This document shows, in pieces, positions 10,216 through 19,721 of a DNA stretch of 64,000 nt. Position 1 is the first letter of the stretch; every line of letters begins with the position of its first letter. Origin of the DNA: an uncultured Candidatus Saccharibacteria bacterium (GTDB taxonomy: Bacteria; Patescibacteriota; Saccharimonadia; Saccharimonadales; Saccharimonadaceae); contig CASXXK010000001.1 of assembly GCA_949480205.1 (NCBI GenBank), positions 1-64,000 on the forward strand. The letters are read 5' to 3'. The translations under genes and the position numbers were made by a program. The notes under the pieces were generated by a model. That model saw nothing but the letters and a program-made list of their open reading frames with translations, was not told the DNA's origin and did not search any database.

Positions 10216-11634
10216 CTAATTACCCTGATTGATACGCCTGATCTCAGCGTCCAGGAAGCCCATTAAATATTTCGGGATCGGCTGCTGACTGTTCTTGGAA
10301 TACTCCATGATAAGGTCTATGATGTCGTAATCACAAAGATTCATACCGCCCAGCGGCTGACCAGGCTCGAAATCTCTCTGAGCCTCAGGCTCACCCGCAA
10401 ATACGGTAAGTTTCCACTCTGTGGGGGTTATCGCCGAAAATTTCATTCCATACTGCTTCCGCAAGCGTTCGCACATCTGCGCGGTCGTACCTTTACCAGG
10501 GCCACCGCTGGTGGGTGCTGATACGGGTGCCGGCGTAGGTGCGGGCGAAGTTTTCTGGCTACTATTGTTGCCTGCAGCGGAGTCGGGGGTGTCTGAAGAG
10601 TTTGCCTTCTGCCAGTCTTCCCATTTCTTCTGAGCCATAGCTACATACGGTTTACACCAGCTTGTCACACCGAGACTTCTTACAATCTCGTCGTCCGACA
10701 TGCCGCCGTCACGCATTCCTTTGACTCTGTTGGTGAACTGCAGGCGCAAAGACTCGTTCTCCTCGGCCTGCATAACTTCCGTTAAGAAATCCAGTACGGT
10801 TTTTCCTCCCTGTACGGGCGGTGCCGTTACAGCAACGCCGCCGTACTTCTTGTCAACATAGTCGTTGTAAGCCTGCACCTCTCCCTGCAGAAACTCGACA
10901 ACCTGACTGAACAGGTAGCCAAGTTCACGGGCTTCTTTCTCGGGCATTTCTTCCGTTACTTTGTCTGAAAAGTTACAGGTAACCCCCATGAAAGGCTTCT
11001 GATCGCTTACACCGAAGTAAGTCACCGGCATGACGTTATTGGTCTTACCGACTTCCGGCACAACTTTGGTGTATTTTTTTACACCGCTCGCTGCGTAGTA
11101 GTCAGTAAAAGCTTCTGCCAGCTGCCTGAAAGCCTTGCGGAAGCGTCTTACAATACCGCTGCCTTCTCCTCCGGAATCTTTGCTCTCATAACGCTCACAT
11201 ATATCGGAGCCGTCAATGAAAAACTCGACCACTGCGTTGGGAAAATCCTGCTTTTCTTTCTTCGGCAGATTGTTCCAATCGCTAAATGCTATGACATCCG
11301 TATTTTCACAGTTGTCATACCAGTCGGTTGCAAACAGGTACCGGAAGGTTGCGCCCTCTCTGAAAAAGAGATCATCCAGCTGCAGAATGACGATTTCCTT
11401 CTTCTCATTTTTGGAGATAATCTCCTGCAGAGTATCATCGTCAATTACCCCTACGGCATACAGCCACGCCAAGCGGCTGATCTGCTTGTCCAGTTCCTCA
11501 ATGCTGTAGTTCTGAAACAATGCAATCTGCCGTTCCGTTGTGTGACTGTTGCGCGTACTGATACTGCCGCCGTTCTGGCCGTTTTTGCTTAACCAAGAAA
11601 TTTTGATTCCCATTAATTTCCTCCTATCTGTCAA
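10216..11634 (-). CDS. hypothetical protein, Pro-rich linker and globular C-terminal domain
   Basis: long ORF (472 aa, internal Met MGIKISW likely start); no family recognised. Confidence 0.6.
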   Translation of the reverse strand: MTDRRKLMGIKISWLSKNGQNGGSISTRNSHTTERQIALFQNYSIEELDKQISRLAWLYAVGVIDDDTLQEIISKNEKKEIVILQLDDLFFREGATFRYLFATDWYDNCENTDVIAFSDWNNLPKKEKQDFPNAVVEFFIDGSDICERYESKDSGGEGSGIVRRFRKAFRQLAEAFTDYYAASGVKKYTKVVPEVGKTNNVMPVTYFGVSDQKPFMGVTCNFSDKVTEEMPEKEARELGYLFSQVVEFLQGEVQAYNDYVDKKYGGVAVTAPPVQGGKTVLDFLTEVMQAEENESLRLQFTNRVKGMRDGGMSDDEIVRSLGVTSWCKPYVAMAQKKWEDWQKANSSDTPDSAAGNNSSQKTSPAPTPAPVSAPTSGGPGKGTTAQMCERLRKQYGMKFSAITPTEWKLTVFAGEPEAQRDFEPGQPLGGMNLCDYDIIDLIMEYSKNSQQPIPKYLMGFLDAEIRRINQGN

Positions 11635-11636
11635 CG

Positions 11637-11727
11637 CTGCCTTCTCTTGAAGGCAGGACTAAGCTTGACCTCGTAAATATAGGTCAAAACTTCAAGTTAC
11701 CGAATCTGAAGACATATTTTCAGATTC
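11637..11727. promoter_or_regulatory. three tandem hairpins in the leader of the 11634 gene
   Basis: 11637-11656 CTGCCTTC-TCTT-GAAGGCAG; 11665-11687 TTGACCT...AGGTCAA; 11702-11727 GAATCTGAA-GACATATT-TTCAGATTC. Confidence 0.65.
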
Positions 11728-11892
11728 CCTTCCATGATAGCACAGATATCCAAAATTGTCAAGTGTTTTGGCATAAGTTTTGCCGTTATTTTGCGTTATA
11801 AATACAGCTCAATCTGTTATGCATAAGAATTTTAGTTGCAAAAACACAAAAATAGGGGTGTCGTATGACACCCCGTGGTGAGATCGGTATGT

Positions 11893-12762
11893 TTAACTGG
11901 CGGTGATTCTGGTTGCTGCCATCCGTTTTAAGGCATCGATTTGTTCCTGTGACAAATCGTCATAGTCTTTACAATTATGATGCTGCAAATACCATTTCAG
12001 ATATGCGGGTGGTAATCTCAACTCGGCAATCTGTTCTTCCACAGACAATTTTGGCTGCGTCTGGGACGTTTCCGGCGGATCCGGCTGCTGTTTGTCCAGT
12101 TCAGCCTGGACAGCTTTGGTATCTATCTCTTTGGTAGGAGCATTTCTTTGGTCTGACGGGAGCATTCCGACCACATTATTGCCTAAGTGTACCGGTTCAT
12201 ACTCCTGTGTGTCGCCCAATGCAGGCTGAGGCCTGGGTGATGAACTCTTGCTTGACACGATTTTGGTCCCCGGAGGAAGCACGCCACTTTTAGCCAATGT
12301 CTTATTTACTTTCTTAAGTATAGCCTGCGTCTCGGCCTGTTGCTCTTTTTCGGATGCTGCGCGTTCTTGGCGCTCTTTGATAGCTTGCTGCACTGTTGTC
12401 AAATCCTCCACGGAAAGCTCCGGGAGTTCCCCGTCCTGTTTCGCAAAAAGATTTTCACTTTCGTCAAAGCCGTCGTACAATAGATCATTAATGATAGCTT
12501 CTATGTCCTTGACGACCGCGTCGCAAAGCCGTTCGTGGTTGGCTGTCATAATGCTATTATGCGCTACCGTAGCAACTCCCAGAACGACGACCGCAATCAC
12601 GATCACCCCCAGAGATAATTCCCCGGCAATTACCGGATCTTTGGATACGTGGATAAAAAGCATAGCAGACAGCAACGTGGCCACAATTACCGCCAATACG
12701 ATAATATAAACCTTGGTAAAACCTGACTGTCGTTGCCACCAACTGGTATGTTTTTGTTTCAT
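11893..12762 (-). CDS. hypothetical protein with two N-terminal TM helices
   Basis: VYIIVLAVIVATLLSAMLFIHV...LSLGVIVIAVVVLGVATVA, then polar region. Confidence 0.6.
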   Translation of the reverse strand: MKQKHTSWWQRQSGFTKVYIIVLAVIVATLLSAMLFIHVSKDPVIAGELSLGVIVIAVVVLGVATVAHNSIMTANHERLCDAVVKDIEAIINDLLYDGFDESENLFAKQDGELPELSVEDLTTVQQAIKERQERAASEKEQQAETQAILKKVNKTLAKSGVLPPGTKIVSSKSSSPRPQPALGDTQEYEPVHLGNNVVGMLPSDQRNAPTKEIDTKAVQAELDKQQPDPPETSQTQPKLSVEEQIAELRLPPAYLKWYLQHHNCKDYDDLSQEQIDALKRMAATRITAS

Positions 12763-12996
12763 ATGATGAAGCCCTCCCTTTTCCGTGATTTTGTCTATTT
12801 CAATCTATATGAAAGTAATCTATATTATTAACGTACTACGTCCTGCTCCCCGATCTCTGGATAGAACGCACCACTGTGACTTATTTATAGCACACATTTT
12901 GTTTATAGTCAACCATTGTAACAGAGTAAGCATTGGCGTCAAATAAGTTTTCTTCTATTTTTGATTTTTTATGCTATAATGAAATTACTCCCCACT

Positions 12997-13074
12997 GGTG
13001 GGATTAGCTCAGATGGTTAGAGCGTCTGATTGTGGTCCAGAAGGTCGCTGGTTCGATCCCAGTATCCCACCCCA
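12997..13074 (+). tRNA. tRNA-His (GTG)
   Basis: G-1 plus GTGGGAT/ATCCCAC acceptor, GTG anticodon, T-arm CTGGTTCGATCCCAG, encoded CCA. Confidence 0.9.
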
Positions 13075-13083
13075 GGAGTGCTT

Positions 13084-13158
13084 GCGAGTGTAGTACAGCG
13101 GTTAGTATGCAAGTTTTCCAAACTTGAGATCAGAGTTCGATTCTCTGCACTCGCACCA
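13084..13158 (+). tRNA. tRNA-Gly (TCC)
   Basis: GCGAGTG/CACTCGC acceptor, CAAGT-TTTCCAA-ACTTG anticodon arm, CCA encoded. Confidence 0.9.
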
Positions 13159-13233
13159 AGTATTGACTTTTTAGATAAAGTATGCTACAATTAAGTTATA
13201 AGGGCGTTTCAGCCCGTTTTTTGTTAATATAGA

Positions 13234-14715
13234 TTATTGGAAGAAACAGAGGTAGGCTGCAGCGCCAACCACGGCACCAAGAATAATCGTGAAAAGCACG
13301 AGGAAGAAAAGTGGTACTTTGGAGCGACGGCTGGCTGGCACAATCACTGTAGGACGCTGCGGCAATTCTTGGCGCACGTCGGATTTGGACTTCTTCTTGG
13401 CATAAACATTCTTGCGCCCAGATTTGCTGGATTTTTCGTCGATCACAGGACGTGCGATTTTGGTGTAACCAGGAGCTGAATTGTCTGAAAGTGGACGTTT
13501 TTCCACATTCACAGACTTAAGGAAAGGCGACTGCCCACCCAAAGCATAACGATTATTGTCAACTGGCTTGGACTGTTTTTTGGTGCTAAAACTGTAGTTA
13601 GAGGTGTTATCGGCCTTGATACTCGGAGCAGGTTTTGTGGAGCCATGATAATCATAAGCCTCTGCTTCGGCAATAGCATGATGTGAAGGGTTAAGCTTGG
13701 GCGGCGTAGCAATCACGTACGAGTTGTCGCCTGATACGCCAGCTGGCGTAACGCTGGCATAACCTTTGGGTGCAGACCGAAACTTGGGCTTGGGGCTAAG
13801 CGCCGAAGCCGCTGCCGCTGGCCAGAGTGGCGCGGCATTAGATTTCGCTGTGCGCGACATAGCACCGGAGCGGCTAGCGCCACCCAGCATTTGTGGGTCA
13901 CGCGAGGAGCCAGTTGGACGCGGCACGCGAACTGGAGCTGTTGGAGAGGATTTTACAACCTGCGCTGGCGCTTTTGACAGAGACTTAGGTATAATCTGTA
14001 CCGGTAGTACACCATCATTGGACGAGGCTGGGAGCTGCTTTTCTTTGTTTGCCAAACGTTTGACGGCTTGACCAGGATTAATCGTGTTGGGTTGGATAAT
14101 TTGAACGTCACTAGGCTGGCGAGCAATCAGGCCAGCTTTACGTTTGATACCACCAACCGGCCGCGCCACACGCGCCATGCGAGCATTGGGCGGCAAGACT
14201 ACTGGGGTTGGCTTGGGCTTGGCGGATGACCCCAGCTTGAGCGAAGTGCGAATTACGGGAATTTCCTGCTTGGATTCAGTAGCTTTGGCTGGCTTAGCCA
14301 TTGATTTTAGGCGTGACGCCAATGGGTCGGCGGACTCTGTGGACTGTACCTTCTCTACGGGTGGCTTAGGCGACTCGGCGCGTTGCAGCAAGGCCGCAGC
14401 CGACGTGCGCGAGGTATCGATATTTTTCTCGACGTTCTTTTGAATTGAACCATGATGCAAGTTGGAGGCCGATTTAGCATTACGGCCAGCACCTTGGCTA
14501 GCAGCATTCACGGCTTCACGGGCCGACGGCATCAAAACTGGCTCGGTCTTGCGTTTTTGTTCGGCATACATGGCGTTGATAGCGACTTTGGCCGAAGTTA
14601 CTGGCACTGGTGGTTCCGAAGGCTGATTGGGTTTCTCAGATTTTTTGGCCACAAAATCCATCTGGCGATGTTGCAAGTTGCGCGTTCCAGATTGATTTGA
14701 TGTGGCGGAGTCCAT
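13234..14715 (-). CDS. Pro/Lys/Ser-rich protein with C-terminal TM anchor
   Basis: 493 aa low-complexity protein ending KVPLFFLVLFTIILGAVVGAAAYLCFFQ. Confidence 0.6.
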   Translation of the reverse strand: MDSATSNQSGTRNLQHRQMDFVAKKSEKPNQPSEPPVPVTSAKVAINAMYAEQKRKTEPVLMPSAREAVNAASQGAGRNAKSASNLHHGSIQKNVEKNIDTSRTSAAALLQRAESPKPPVEKVQSTESADPLASRLKSMAKPAKATESKQEIPVIRTSLKLGSSAKPKPTPVVLPPNARMARVARPVGGIKRKAGLIARQPSDVQIIQPNTINPGQAVKRLANKEKQLPASSNDGVLPVQIIPKSLSKAPAQVVKSSPTAPVRVPRPTGSSRDPQMLGGASRSGAMSRTAKSNAAPLWPAAAASALSPKPKFRSAPKGYASVTPAGVSGDNSYVIATPPKLNPSHHAIAEAEAYDYHGSTKPAPSIKADNTSNYSFSTKKQSKPVDNNRYALGGQSPFLKSVNVEKRPLSDNSAPGYTKIARPVIDEKSSKSGRKNVYAKKKSKSDVRQELPQRPTVIVPASRRSKVPLFFLVLFTIILGAVVGAAAYLCFFQ

Positions 14716-15485
14716 TAATCTTGTACCTTCTTCGCGGTTTCGATAATATCTACAAATTGATCTGCAATCAGACTAGCCCCACCCACCAGCAAACCATTGA
14801 TGCCTGGAACCGTGAGATAGGCCCCAGCGTTGGAGGGATTAACACTACCACCGTAGAGCACGGGGATTGCTTTGGCTACGTCTTCACCATAAGTATCCGC
14901 CAAAGTACGGCGAATAAAACCTGTGATTTCGGCGATTTCGTCTGGAGAGGCCAAATGCGCGCCAGTCGTGGTGCTAATCGCCCAAATTGGCTCATAAGCA
15001 ATAATTACTTTGGAAATATCTTCAGCCGAAACCTCCGATAGTCCGCCCAAAAGTTGGTCGCGCACCACATCGTGAGTTTCGCCAAAAGTATGCTCGGTCT
15101 CGGTCTCACCGATGCAAAGAATCGGTGTAATTTGATTGCGCAAAGCCGCTGCTACAGAGGCGCGAATATCCTTATCGCTCATATGGAAGAGTTGCCGGCG
15201 CTCCGAATGACCAATAATACAATAGTCAACAATCCCACGCAACTGCGTAAAGGAAATTTCACCGGTGTAGGCACCAAAATCATGCGGATTGGCTGACTGT
15301 GCTGCCAGACGTAATTTCTTGCGGTCGACCTGTAGCGACAATGGTTGCAATGCGATAGCGGATGGCGCGACAATTACTTCGACACTCCGGTACTGTCGAA
15401 TCTTTTGCGTAAGTTTGTGAAGATAGACGGAAGACTCGCCGACCGAAAAGTTCATCTTCCAGTTGCCCACGATATATGATTTCAT
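14715..15485 (-). CDS. tpiA: triosephosphate isomerase
   Basis: GNWKMN, YCIIGHSERR, IAYEPIWAI, VLYGGSVNPSN, INGLLVGGASL. Confidence 0.97.
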   Translation of the reverse strand: MKSYIVGNWKMNFSVGESSVYLHKLTQKIRQYRSVEVIVAPSAIALQPLSLQVDRKKLRLAAQSANPHDFGAYTGEISFTQLRGIVDYCIIGHSERRQLFHMSDKDIRASVAAALRNQITPILCIGETETEHTFGETHDVVRDQLLGGLSEVSAEDISKVIIAYEPIWAISTTTGAHLASPDEIAEITGFIRRTLADTYGEDVAKAIPVLYGGSVNPSNAGAYLTVPGINGLLVGGASLIADQFVDIIETAKKVQD

Positions 15486-15530
15486 AGTTTAATTATAGCA
15501 CAAGTAGCAGAAAATCGCCTAACTTGACAA

Positions 15531-15560
15531 AAATGAGAATGTGTGCTAAAATGAAAGTAT
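15531..15560 (+). promoter_or_regulatory. sigma70-type promoter
   Basis: TTGACA-17 nt ending TGTGC-TAAAAT; same form at 19075 and on the minus strand upstream of several other genes. Confidence 0.75.
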
Positions 15561-15652
15561 AAGCCTCTCGTTAGGCGCTATCTGTAGTGCAAAAAACAAG
15601 CGGCAGAACCTGTATAATTTGTTTCAAGCTAAAAAATCATGGGAGGGATGAA

Positions 15653-16663
15653 ATGCAGTATCGTGAAATGAACAAAGATGAGCTTCAGTCGTATTACAAT
15701 CGCTACAAACACAGGTATTATGTGGATTCGGAAAGTGGAGGGATATGCGTTCGGGATTGTCGCTCTGACCGTGGAGCTTTGGGCAGATCGAATTTACTCT
15801 TTCATTTGCCAATGGCCGGCATTTTAGTAAACAATAAGGGTCAGGATTATGACGTCGTAACGGAGATGTTCCCCCTACATTCGTCGGCCCAGCTGGTCTG
15901 GGATGGTTTTAACCGGAATGCATGTATCCTACTGGGGACTGGTGTGTTGGGCGATGCAAAAAAATCTTTCAAATCACACTTTGAGGTGACGTTTGACTCC
16001 AAAAAGGCACAGTATATTTACATACGTGACTTAAATCGAGCCCCCGATGAGCTACTTCGTCAGGCCATACACTACCATCTGGGCAATCGCAATTCACATG
16101 AAATTATTGACCAGTATAATCATTATGTGTTTCCGTTAGGGCTAACATATCGTAAGCCCGGTGCTCAATGCATAATTGAGCACAACACTCTGAGCGTTAA
16201 GTCGATTCGTGATAATTATCGATGCTATCTGGAGCATAATTTTGGGCCACTACCACTCATAAAACGGCATAGCGTAGGATCCATAGCGGGAAAAGACTTT
16301 ATTTCCTCGCATTATGAAGATGATTTATCCTGTCAGTGCAGCTTCGTAATTGACGCTTGTGGGCGCTTGCTGGAGCCGATATATGAGCCCGATAAGCCCC
16401 ACTTCATTGGAGTTACCACGGCAACAACCGAAACGTGGAAAGCCGTAGCGGCAGATGTTGCAATTATCACCTATCGTAGCACTTGTTTTTCTTTGCCAGC
16501 AGAATATATTTTTGAGCAGCGACCAATACCAATTACGGTACCACAAAGAGATCGCATCACCATGCTGGCCAATCGGTTACAAAACCAGCGCTACGAGAAA
16601 GCCAAGACGGCGCACTTGCTCGACTTTATGGACAAGTCCTCAGATACAACAGCGTGGCGATAG
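15653..16663 (+). CDS. hypothetical protein
   Basis: ATG after GGGAGGG SD; 336 aa; no family recognised. Confidence 0.65.
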   Translation: MQYREMNKDELQSYYNRYKHRYYVDSESGGICVRDCRSDRGALGRSNLLFHLPMAGILVNNKGQDYDVVTEMFPLHSSAQLVWDGFNRNACILLGTGVLGDAKKSFKSHFEVTFDSKKAQYIYIRDLNRAPDELLRQAIHYHLGNRNSHEIIDQYNHYVFPLGLTYRKPGAQCIIEHNTLSVKSIRDNYRCYLEHNFGPLPLIKRHSVGSIAGKDFISSHYEDDLSCQCSFVIDACGRLLEPIYEPDKPHFIGVTTATTETWKAVAADVAIITYRSTCFSLPAEYIFEQRPIPITVPQRDRITMLANRLQNQRYEKAKTAHLLDFMDKSSDTTAWR

Positions 16664-16671
16664 CTTGAACA

Positions 16672-16700
16672 AATTGGCCCCAGTGATAAGCTGGAGCCAA
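16672..16700. terminator. terminator hairpin
   Basis: AATTGGCcc...GCCAATTTTTTATT. Confidence 0.7.
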
Positions 16701-16707
16701 TTTTTTA

Positions 16708-17481
16708 TTATTCTGTAACTCCGAGGATGCCGCGCAGAGCGTAGGCAGTGTCTTCGTGCGAGCGCACAGTAATAGTATCAACACCCATCTGCACCACCGG
16801 ATAATCGTTGCCGCCAGGCTGGGTCATATCACCAAAATACAAAACTTCGGACTTATCTACGCCAAGCTCTTCGAGCAGATGTGTCATACCAAATTCTTTA
16901 TTCATTCCGGGTCTAGCAACGTTGATAGACGTCGTACCGCCAATTTCATAGAGGAAGTCTGGAAGGAGCTTTTGGCATTCCGCCACAATTGCCTCGCGTT
17001 TTTTACAATCTGGGTCCCAGTCATATTTCTCTGAAGTACCCATAGCTTGACCCAAAGCCGAGAAAGTCACTTGGGAGAGGCGATTCTCAATAATTTGGTC
17101 ACCAGGGAGAAGCTTATCCTCTTCCCAATAGCCCAATTTCTTGGCTGCCTGTTCCAAAACTGTTGTGATTTTTACAACATCTTCTTCGGCGAGTGGGTAG
17201 TTGTAAACTTGTTCCCAATCGTGCGCGCTAAGGTCATATCGATAATATTGCGTTCCCTGCGCCGCAAAAAGATGTAGGTGGGTCAGTTGCTCCTCGGTAA
17301 CACCCGCTTTGCGAAGTTCATCTACAATTTGCAACAAAAATTGCTCAAATTTTTGGCCCGAGATCGGGCAGATTTCGTAAAAATTGAGACACCTAACCAA
17401 AAGCTCAGCAATTTCCGGTGGAATTGGAGTCTTGGCGATGTTTAAAGTTTGATCAATATCAAACGACAAAACTTTCTTCAT
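16708..17481 (-). CDS. HAD-superfamily phosphatase, PMM-like (Cof/HAD-IIB type)
   Basis: MKKVLSFDIDQTL; PISGQKFEQF; ENRLSQVTFSALGQ; VLYFGDMTQPGGNDYPVVQMG; start moved inward from the track ORF. Confidence 0.75.
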   Translation of the reverse strand: MKKVLSFDIDQTLNIAKTPIPPEIAELLVRCLNFYEICPISGQKFEQFLLQIVDELRKAGVTEEQLTHLHLFAAQGTQYYRYDLSAHDWEQVYNYPLAEEDVVKITTVLEQAAKKLGYWEEDKLLPGDQIIENRLSQVTFSALGQAMGTSEKYDWDPDCKKREAIVAECQKLLPDFLYEIGGTTSINVARPGMNKEFGMTHLLEELGVDKSEVLYFGDMTQPGGNDYPVVQMGVDTITVRSHEDTAYALRGILGVTE

Positions 17482-17541
17482 AGACTCAGTATAACACAAG
17501 CCCGGGACGCGCCCGGGCTTTACTGTGATTAAATTGTTTAT

Positions 17542-18249
17542 TTAGGTTTCCTGCACAGATATAAAATCGGGGATCATTCGGAAATTCAGCTGAGTGTTGG
17601 GCGGTAAGACAATACTGGTGGCGGCGTTACGAAAATAATCATTGGCCGCCAGCATGCCGGCAAAGGCGCAACGTTCGTCATCCTCGCCCTTCTGAGCCCC
17701 GCTTACTGTTACATACATGCGCAAGAAACCTTCGTCGTCCAGTGTAACCGTAGCGTAGATTACGCCTCTGTCCATCGAGTAACCATTTTCGGCGCTAAAA
17801 TACCGCGTCCGTTGCGTAAATTCATGGTTAGCCAAATTTTCAGGCAGATCATGCCGTTCTACTTCGGCATCAAACTGACGTTTCCAGGAGGCATAAGCCA
17901 CCTTGAGCGCCGAATAACCATAGCAGTTGACCGGCTCCGTGTGGCCATCTTCGCAAACGAATTGAATGGTATGCTTGCCTTCCGGGTGAATCTTGTAGAT
18001 AAATTCCCGTTCGCAGACATCATGCGTGTTGACTTCCGGATAGAAGCCAAAGTCGCTTAGCCCGCCACCCAGCCAAGCTTCTGCCAGTTGCGACAACGGT
18101 ACCAGAGTAATTCTAATACAGCCATTTTTGTTGTCCCTGAGTTCAGGGACAACATCTGCAGCAGATCTGGTGGCGCCGACAATACGCTGGATCATGTTTT
18201 GATACTTCAGGCTAAATAAACAATTGTAATTCTTCCCCATAATAATCAC
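17542..18249 (-). CDS. hypothetical protein
   Basis: 235 aa ORF with SD; minus-strand promoter TTGACA-17-TACACT upstream; no family recognised. Confidence 0.6.
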   Translation of the reverse strand: MIIMGKNYNCLFSLKYQNMIQRIVGATRSAADVVPELRDNKNGCIRITLVPLSQLAEAWLGGGLSDFGFYPEVNTHDVCEREFIYKIHPEGKHTIQFVCEDGHTEPVNCYGYSALKVAYASWKRQFDAEVERHDLPENLANHEFTQRTRYFSAENGYSMDRGVIYATVTLDDEGFLRMYVTVSGAQKGEDDERCAFAGMLAANDYFRNAATSIVLPPNTQLNFRMIPDFISVQET

Positions 18250-18369
18250 CTCCTCTGATGTATGGAGAACATGGAAAATAACTCTCGCGTTAAGATTTCA
18301 CGAGCTTCTACCTAGAAGTGTAGCATAAAATATGTAAATTGTCAATATTATTATATTCTGTTCGCCCTA

Positions 18370-18583
18370 TGGCTACATGTCCTAATACAGTACTAAGGCA
18401 GCGGAGGGGGAAACCGTTATAACGGCTCGGCGCTCCAGATGGGGCTACGACATCAGCAATAATTCTAAGCACAAAACTTTCATAGTTAGTAGCGTATGCT
18501 CGTGCAGACCACCAATAACCGCGTGCATTGACATAGCTTAAACTGCCAGTAGTGGTAGGCAAAGTAATCCACCCGCTGCGCAC
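18370..18583 (-). other. VR-like segment B (leaderless subtype)
   Basis: VRSGWITLPTTTGSLSYVNARGYWWSARAYAT...APSRYNGFPLRCLS; in-frame stop just upstream; 3' flank CTTAGTACTGTATTAGGACATGTA shared with segment C. Confidence 0.6.
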
Positions 18584-18698
18584 AACTTTTTACCGGTTAT
18601 GCTTGTTAATTTGAGAAAATTTGTTATATGCTGAAATGGGGTAACGAGCAGCTCGACAAACCAAAGGTCGTCAAGGTGGGGAGAAGGGAGAGTTGCAT

Positions 18699-18779
18699 AT
18701 GGTTATAGAACTTGGGCGTGTTCGTCTAATTCTAGGTGTCAAAGCCAAGATTAGCGTTATTCCTAAGAAACAACGCTAA
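18699..18779 (+). CDS. putative 26-aa peptide MVIELGRVRLILGVKAKISVIPKKQR
   Basis: ATG 8-9 nt after an AAGGGAG SD; reaches into a perfect GATTAGCGTT...AACGCTAATC hairpin. Confidence 0.35.
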   Translation: MVIELGRVRLILGVKAKISVIPKKQR

Positions 18780-18848
18780 TCAGCTGTATAAAACTTAAAC
18801 CTATTCTAACAACCAAACAATAGGACGTCAAGACCCGTTATCCCCTTC

Positions 18849-19058
18849 GTGCGCAGTGGGTATTTTGACCTATCAATTAGCAATGGTACCTTAACGGTTG
18901 CCGGGCAATATGGCTATGAAAGATCATCACGCTCATATGTGTCAGACATATATGCTTATTTCTTCTCTTTCAATACCAACACCGTTGAACCATCCAATGG
19001 TGCTAACCGTTGGGGAGGTTTCCCCCTCCGCTGCCTTAGTACTGTATTAGACATGTAA
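18849..19058 (+). other. VR-like segment C (leaderless subtype)
   Basis: VRSGYFDLSISNGTLTVAGQYGYERSSRSY...VEPSNGANRWGGFPLRCLS; divergent from B; upstream in-frame stop. Confidence 0.6.
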
Positions 19059-19157
19059 AGCCTCGTTGTTATCTTGACAAAAATGATAATCTGTGCTAAA
19101 ATAGAAGTATAGGGTAGATTTGTATAGTGATTTACCCCAGAATCTATTAACAAGGAG

Positions 19158-19643
19158 GTGGTTGCTATTAAAAAGCAATCTAAGCTGTTATACGAATCAG
19201 CCAATATCCTTTGCTGGTATAGAATTATTATCAGCATCGGAATAGCTGCAACTACGGCAAAACACTCAATCATCGCAGTTTTGTTTTCACTGGCCTTGAT
19301 TAGTGACGCACTGGATGGATGGTGCTACCGCAAGTTTGCCAACGGCCAACCATATACACACTGGTTTAACCGCTTACCGATGACAATGGACCCGCTGGCG
19401 GACTATTGTTTGGTGATGGGTGGGATTATCCATGTTGTAGAAAATAAGGTCACAGGCATAGTAATTGCAGTAATCGTAACTGTAGTTAATCTGCTCTGGC
19501 AACGGTGGGGCAAAAGTGGCTCCGATCGCAGGTTTGCCTTCGCCATCACAGCAATAACTTATATTTGGTTCTTCTTGATGGTGCTATCGGTGGCTGGAGT
19601 TTGGTGGCGCAATTATGAGTCGCATGGCTTATCAGTTTTGTAG
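19158..19643 (+). CDS. CDP-alcohol phosphatidyltransferase family membrane protein
   Basis: SDALDGWCYRKFANGQPYTHWFNRLPMTMDPLADYC resembles the D..DG..AR...D...D signature; multiple TM. Confidence 0.6.
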   Translation: MVAIKKQSKLLYESANILCWYRIIISIGIAATTAKHSIIAVLFSLALISDALDGWCYRKFANGQPYTHWFNRLPMTMDPLADYCLVMGGIIHVVENKVTGIVIAVIVTVVNLLWQRWGKSGSDRRFAFAITAITYIWFFLMVLSVAGVWWRNYESHGLSVL

Positions 19644-19721
19644 TTACAATGGTAATCTTTTACGCAATTTGGTTCAACACGCGCGTAAAAGAACGCACAA
19701 TCCGCAGGAGGGGGTAAGAAT

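Noticed and set aside
13766-14071. Antisense ORFs opposite the Pro/Lys-rich protein gene
   Set aside because: Low-complexity shadow translations of the minus-strand CDS
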